Notes under the pieces: model-generated
Told to the model about the DNA's origin: nothing
What the model saw: the letters and a program-made list of their open reading frames with translations, nothing else
Database searches by the model: none
Made by a program: the position numbers and the translations under genes
Part shown: piece by piece, positions 59,603 to 64,000 of the stretch
Layout of the letters: each line of letters starts with the position of its first letter
Position numbering within the stretch: position 1 is the stretch's first letter
NCBI GenBank assembly: GCA_038098605.1
Contig: JAZDUA010000386.1
Location: forward strand, 124,001 to 188,000
Source: Gryllus longicercus
Taxonomy: Eukaryota > Arthropoda > Insecta > Orthoptera > Gryllidae
DNA: 64,000 bases
Reading direction: 5' to 3'

Positions 59603-60527
59603 AAACAACAACAAATATAAAAGTTTCTATCATATATTTTAGTACAATCAATTATATCTGTTCACGACTGCAAATTTCCTATTTACCGATGTTCAATTGT
59701 TGAGTCACTGTGAAAAGATATTTTGACACGTTGTTGTTGTTGTTGTTTTTCCCTATTTATGTAATTTAAGTCAAAGCACTTTTGAATTTTTTATTTTAAA
59801 AAGATTACATAATTTTTAGATTGAAAAAGTTTCACTTTGGTAAAGCTCCACAGCTGATTTGCAGCAGTTTTATAATAACTTGAAATACATTGTTTCAGAG
59901 ATATTCTATATATAGTCATAAGAATTTGATTCGCTATAGGACTAGTGAAACAGTAATTTCTTGTAATAGTCTTGTAATTAGAACATACACTTTCTCAAAA
60001 ACAACACCTGTATGTTTTCAACAAATGTTTCTTACTTTCTCTAACCTTTACATTTCATCTCACTGATTGGGAGTGAGGAAAGGAAACTTGTTACTCACTT
60101 GACAAGAAAGTTTACGAAAATTAGCTTTATTTCCATGGGCAATATGTCTCGCCATCCATTTACGTAAATCAGAAAATGTAAGTTTCTCTATACAGGCCAC
60201 CTAAAAGAAACATTTCAAGAAGAAATAAATAGAATTAAGTAACACAAAAATACAATAAAAGACATATCAATGTTTCACACAAGCAATAAATTTATTGCAG
60301 AGTATATCTGGTGAATTACCTCTTTTTCTAGTCTATCAAATAGATAATCATTTGCAGTAATTTCATCCCAATTGCGAGCCACTTCATCCTTGAGATGTAA
60401 ATCTGCACATTGTTTTAACTTAATTATAGAATGTTTTGCACGTTCCAATTCTTTGTCTGACATCTTTCTCAGTTTGTTGTAAAACATCTTCAAAAACGAT
60501 TCTATTCGTTCATTCACATGTTCTGTG
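55163..60527 (-). CDS. NRDC: nardilysin-type M16 metallopeptidase, C-terminal 202 codons (partial, five terminal exons)
   Basis: Exons on the minus strand are 60527-60320, 60200-60099, 58102-58006, 56127-56056 and 55293-55163 (TAA), with consistent phases. The first reads ERIESFLKMFYNKLRKMSDK, KLKQCADLHLKDEVARNWDE and YLFDRLEKE. The second reads VACIEKLTFSDLRKWMARHI. The last ends CITDIEQFKKTLFIYPIN. These match, in order, the C-terminal M16 domain of nardilysin (N-arginine dibasic convertase): K.C.D..L..EV.RNWDE....YLFDRL, then the KLT..DL..W block, then the ITDI..F..TL terminus. The catalytic HxxEH lies in the N-terminal half, outside the window. A Ser/Thr-rich linker (SKKLASSSLSDCSTTP) precedes the terminus. 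Insulysin is less likely because of the KLK.C and RNWDE signature. Confidence 0.92.
55620..55910 (-). pseudogene. C2H2 zinc-finger-like GC-rich segment in last nardilysin intron
   Basis: The minus-strand frame reads KEQAFKCGVCKRTFTSSYNI, then AFHRAWPGKVEIVRKQRRLD, and RAEENDRKRPNESLRAAANS. FKCGVCKRTF followed by S and, 12 residues later, H is the first half of a C2H2 finger, but the second zinc His is not seen. The segment is markedly more GC- and CpG-rich than the intron around it. Upstream stops cut the frame. It is probably a retro-inserted fragment or an old zinc-finger pseudogene. An alternative terminal exon is possible but unsupported. Confidence 0.4.
56390..56575. repeat. possible SINE-like insert in nardilysin intron
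   Basis: A GC-richer block (GGTGATGGGACCATGTCATG to GGGATCACCGCCAGCTAGC) stands out in AT-rich intron. I see no clear A/B box. This is inferred from composition only. Confidence 0.3.
56950..57830. other. intron segment of different composition, unidentified repeat
   Basis: 57189-57524 (+) and 57763-57560 (-) are open frames of 111 and 67 codons. The minus-strand one reads EDEGRRVNSLATVINFVNEN. I do not recognise either. The whole block looks like an inserted element because its base composition differs from the flanking intron. Confidence 0.35.
59143..59205. repeat. (AAT)n microsatellite, left of SINE
   Basis: An AAT tract of about 63 bases directly abuts the 5' end of the SINE at 59206. 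Confidence 0.9.
59206..59544 (+). repeat. tRNA-derived SINE, plus strand, intact head
   Basis: The head reads GGCCGAGATCACTAAGGCAG, then GCAGTCGTGCCGGAGTGGTT (tRNA-Ser-like A box), then GCGGGTTCGAGTCCCGCCTC with a perfect B box GGTTCGAGTCC (59271-59281) in a base-paired T arm. A GT-rich and then C-rich body follows, ending near GGCCGATTAACGG before an (AAT)n tail. It lies in a nardilysin intron, opposite to the gene. It is a SINE and not a tRNA gene, because the acceptor stem and anticodon arm are absent and a 260-base body follows. Confidence 0.8.
59545..59600. repeat. (AAT)n tail of the SINE
   Basis: An AAT tract of about 56 bases lies immediately after the SINE 3' end. I take it as the element's own simple-repeat tail. 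Confidence 0.85.
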
Positions 60528-63500
60528 CTAAAAAAAAAACAATGAAATGGAAAGATGAAGCACCTATTTCAACTATGAATAGTTTTCCTACAATCAAACT
60601 TTAACAAATAATATTAAAGTATTATGCTCATCAGTTAATTATAATAAAAAATATAAATGAAAGTGCTCAACATCAACTGGACATAAACGTATTTTCTAAA
60701 CCCCAAAAGTGTTCATAATTTCTTATATTTACTAATTTAGTTTTCCATTCACAATGATCATCAGTAGAGGGATTTACTTTCACAAAGTTTGTTATATTAC
60801 ATGCATCATCAGAAAGGTATGTTATGTGCTAGTTAAAAAAGTAAGCAAATCAATGACGAAAATAATATCAATAGTTTAATGTATTTTCTATTGATCTTGC
60901 TAAAATTTTAGAATAAAATAAAGTAAAAATTTAGAATATATCTGTTATTTCACTGTAAATGAAAAAAGCTGCCGGTAATATTTTTTGACAATTAAATTTT
61001 TTTATCTATTTCAATCTGGAGACCTAAATGTGGCATACCTATTAATTGGATGCACCAGCTTCCTTCCCTTTTCCCATTTGCTACATGTCTTCATAAGAAA
61101 CAAACCAAACTTATTTTTGAATTTGTTAAACTCTTATTGCACAGGCCAGAATGCAGTAACTCCTGTGAACAGATTCATTCACAGCTATGTTACCTACATT
61201 TTACAAGGCATCAGATAAATTTGTTGGGGGTTCACAAGAAAATAAAATCATGTGATGGGATGACCCAATTTGTTCTGTCAACAAATCCAGTTGTTCATGA
61301 GGCTCTGTTATATTTTAAATGCAGTGAAGAACTCTGGATTTAAGACTCGTGATTGAACACCAGCAAAAGGTGCTCAGAATGAAAATGGGAGGGGGGGGGG
61401 GGGGGGGGGGGGGGGGCAAATTTATCGCTAGCCACAACTTAATTGGGAATCTGAATTTTTTCTCCTTTAAAACATGTAAGAGATGTATATACTTTTCATT
61501 CAAATTTATTGCAACAAGTTATTTCTGTTGCTTGAAAGGTGAATTCTGTTTAGGAGGGGGAGGGACTCTTGTTTGAAATAAGGGTCCTTATGAATCTATT
61601 GCCACAGTTCTCTTTGGTTTCTCGGTGTGCCCCTATTAACAGGCCAGGCGACACTCGCCACACCAGGGAGGCCATAAGATGTTAATTCTTCTTATGTTTT
61701 GTATATTGAATAATGGTTGTATATTTTTTTAAATTTGTGCACTTTTTGTTGAAACACAAATTCATTTTAAAAGTTTTGAATACTTCTTAAATAAATGAGT
61801 CTTTATGAAATACCAATGCATTTGCTGGGCAATTTGTGTTTGCTCGCCCCTTACACTTCATGGGATCTTGTCATCAATCCATGTAGCATACTGAGTATCC
61901 ACAAGACACAAGCAATTTGGTCATTTGCGTGCTCTCTCTGAAAACCTTTATCCCCTCCCCAGGCCTTTGAGATGTAAACTAACAGCATGGAGCTATATGC
62001 CCCACTGCCACCACTGGCAGACTATCGTTCACCATCGCCAATGCTTCACCATGTTGAAGCCTAGGTAGCATCTCAGTTTCCCCCGGACCTACACTAAATA
62101 TGTAGATTAATCTCTTGTATTGGCTTTGCAGTTAACACAAGAAAAGTTTAACCCAATTATGACTCAAGAGTAATTATACGAATGAAACATGAATATGCAA
62201 TGTTAATTAAATACATGTTAACTAGCTGGACCAACATGAACATTCCACACAATAAATAATTGTTTTAAAAGTAAATATAGCTTCATACTGGAGCCTAACT
62301 TTGATCATTTCTGATAATCCATACCCTCCAAAATTGTAATGGAACATCCTAAAATATCTCATTCTGTAGATTATGACATGTGAAATATAGCAACTCCACA
62401 ATTAAATCTTTTCAATAAAAACCAGATAAAAAAGGCATACCACATAAAGCCAAATTTAAAACGTGTCCCATTAGGAACAAGAAATCCAGGTATTAAGGGA
62501 CTCAAGAATGCATAGTTACCAAATTATGCATGATGCCAACCTGTGTTGTGGCTTAACATGTCACGAGTTGCATGTGTGCCTGGTCCTCTTTCCCTTGAAC
62601 CATAGTCTATAACATCCAAATTGTTCGATGCATCCTGGGAACCTCCAGAAACAATAATTTAGTTCTCCATACAGCAGTAGCCCATAAGGGTTTATGGCGA
62701 TGCTTTCTTATAAATGGTACAAAACTTTCATCTTCCCTTAGCATATTATATTTAGAGAGGCTGAAGAATACTTAAGGTTGTAGCACAAACACTGACAAGA
62801 GACGCCTCCGATTGATATTAATCAATTATTAAAAAATATATTGTATACGGCTTGATAAACCCTTGTCAAACATTCAATACAATATCCATGTCTAGTGAAA
62901 CCTGTCTTAAGTGGTTCCATAGTTAGGTGGCAAATAGTTCGGATGGAAATAAGCCACTAATAGGGGTTTAAGACATGGGATGAGTATATCAAATCTAATT
63001 ATGCTAATTAGACGTGATATATAGTATATTTCCTTTAACTCTTTTTAAATAACATTAATTACAATACAACTTAAACAGGAATCTTGGAGCACTTGCCTCC
63101 TTTGGCTACTGTCACTCATTTCCTTGCTTGAAAAACTCACATTCACTTGTCTTCACTGAAAAGAGACATTTACTAAAACTATCAGCTGTTATCTCAAGAA
63201 ATTAATCTCCCCATGAGATAAGTGAATATACATTTCATAGTTAAAAAGTAATCAGACAATGCATCCCATTGCACAAAGATACTGATTCAATAGTAATCTA
63301 CAGTTTTCTCACGTCTTATTCTTGTGAAAAACACTGCAAGCAACAACTTATGATAGAAATATGTCTGTCAGAAATCAATCAATGAAATGTGCCCGACTGC
63401 TTGAAGAAGAAAACATTTACATGTCTATACCACACAAGAAGGGGTCTGTGTAGTTCGTAAAGGAGGTGACTGCTTAATTGAAGTGACTGTTTCAGGTTTC

Positions 63501-64000
63501 AATGCAGTTACAAAACAAGAAATAGTTATGCTACTCAAAATCAACTTACCTTAGTCACTTTATTTCCCTATAAATTTTTTTTTAAGAGAGTTGCTACTCC
63601 AGTAAAATGTTTAATTTCACATTGAAGAACTTTCAATGCTGCTACATTTTGAGAGCACAGAAACATTTAATTATTTTGATCAACACATTCTGCACCCAAG
63701 AAAACAGGAAAATAAACCGATTTAAAAATTTCAAATGAAAAAATATTTTCTTGCTTTGATAAGAACACAAAGAACAAATTTGCATGCAACTAACATAAGT
63801 AGAACACTTTTCATCTCACATTTTAAAATATGACAGGAACATATCAGTGGTCAAACAGAAGATATGGCTTAAAGCCTGAACTTTGCTGTAATTGAATGCC
63901 TGAACCATGCAACACTAGCTGACTACCATGTTTACCCGGAAATTTATTCATTACTATCCTCTATTATGCAGGCTCGCTTCAACTGTCTCCTTTGCACTCT
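60528..64000. other. nardilysin intron / upstream region, no exon found
   Basis: The exon at 60527 begins with the third base of a split codon, so an upstream exon must exist. I searched the minus strand to 64000 and found no M16-like coding sequence. This stretch is therefore most likely intron. Plus-strand frames at 60985-61218 and 61050-61343 have no recognisable domain. Confidence 0.55.
61391..61416. repeat. G26 homopolymer
   Basis: A run of 26 G, preceded by GGGA, lies in AT-rich DNA. It can form G-quadruplexes on the plus strand and is prone to assembly length error. Confidence 0.95.

Noticed and set aside
59131..59651. Open frames with poly-Tyr and poly-Ile runs
   Set aside because: They are translations of the (AAT)n tracts and the SINE between them.
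63555..63575. Possible 18-base nardilysin micro-exon on the minus strand
   Set aside because: AG and GTAAGT flank it, but the codons match nothing in the family and its length and phase do not help to join the next exon.
1..64000. CRISPR arrays, operons, ribosome binding sites, prophage
   Set aside because: The window is eukaryotic nuclear DNA; no regularly spaced repeats with unique spacers or bacterial genes were seen.

Overview
The window is nuclear DNA of an animal, almost certainly an insect. It is AT-rich and sparsely coding, with large GT-AG introns. It carries many decayed retrotransposons (LINE-like and Penelope-like), tRNA-derived SINEs, MITE-like elements and trinucleotide microsatellites, mainly (AAT)n. 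The large introns and SINE content suggest a large-genome hemimetabolous insect (cockroach/termite/orthopteroid type), but that placement is inference only.

Five protein genes can be supported. (1) A WD40 beta-propeller protein of about 440 residues lies on the minus strand, with eight coding exons between 35995 and 13761. One exon (33956-34208) has good splice sites but is broken by frame changes. (2) A short two-exon gene of the PIERCE1/PIERCE2 family (ciliary microtubule inner protein) lies on the plus strand at 37241-37627, divergent from the WD40 gene. (3) JTB lies on the minus strand at 43033-42212, complete in four exons. (4) An intronless GSTCD gene (GST C-terminal plus methyltransferase fold) lies on the minus strand at 42129-40393. 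It starts only 82 bases after the JTB stop, so shared transcription is possible. (5) The 3' end of a nardilysin-type M16 metallopeptidase gene lies on the minus strand at 60527-55163 (five terminal exons); its upstream exons lie beyond the window.

Region by region: 1-3.3 kb is gene-free AT-rich sequence. 3.34-4.2 kb is a strong CpG island with no identifiable exon attached. 4.4-7.3 kb is a minus-strand LINE of the RNase H-bearing I/R1/LOA type, with its RT deleted and a foldback at the deletion. 7.4-13.7 kb holds an inverted repeat, a tandem repeat and a degenerate transposon-like ORF. 13.7-36 kb is the WD40 gene, whose introns hold SINEs, a LINE ORF1 relic, a LINE RT relic, a foldback element, a Penelope-like element with RT and GIY-YIG remnants, and a piggyBac-like MITE. 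36-44 kb holds PIERCE, GSTCD and JTB. 44-55 kb is a transposon graveyard. It includes a GC-rich LINE-type ORF1 split by a 696-bp TIR element whose removal leaves the frame open. 55-60.5 kb is the nardilysin 3' end, and 60.5-64 kb looks like intron.

The genes show no common pathway. The compact PIERCE-GSTCD-JTB block and the nested transposon at 45.9-47.4 kb are the most informative structures. No previously unknown biological system is evident.
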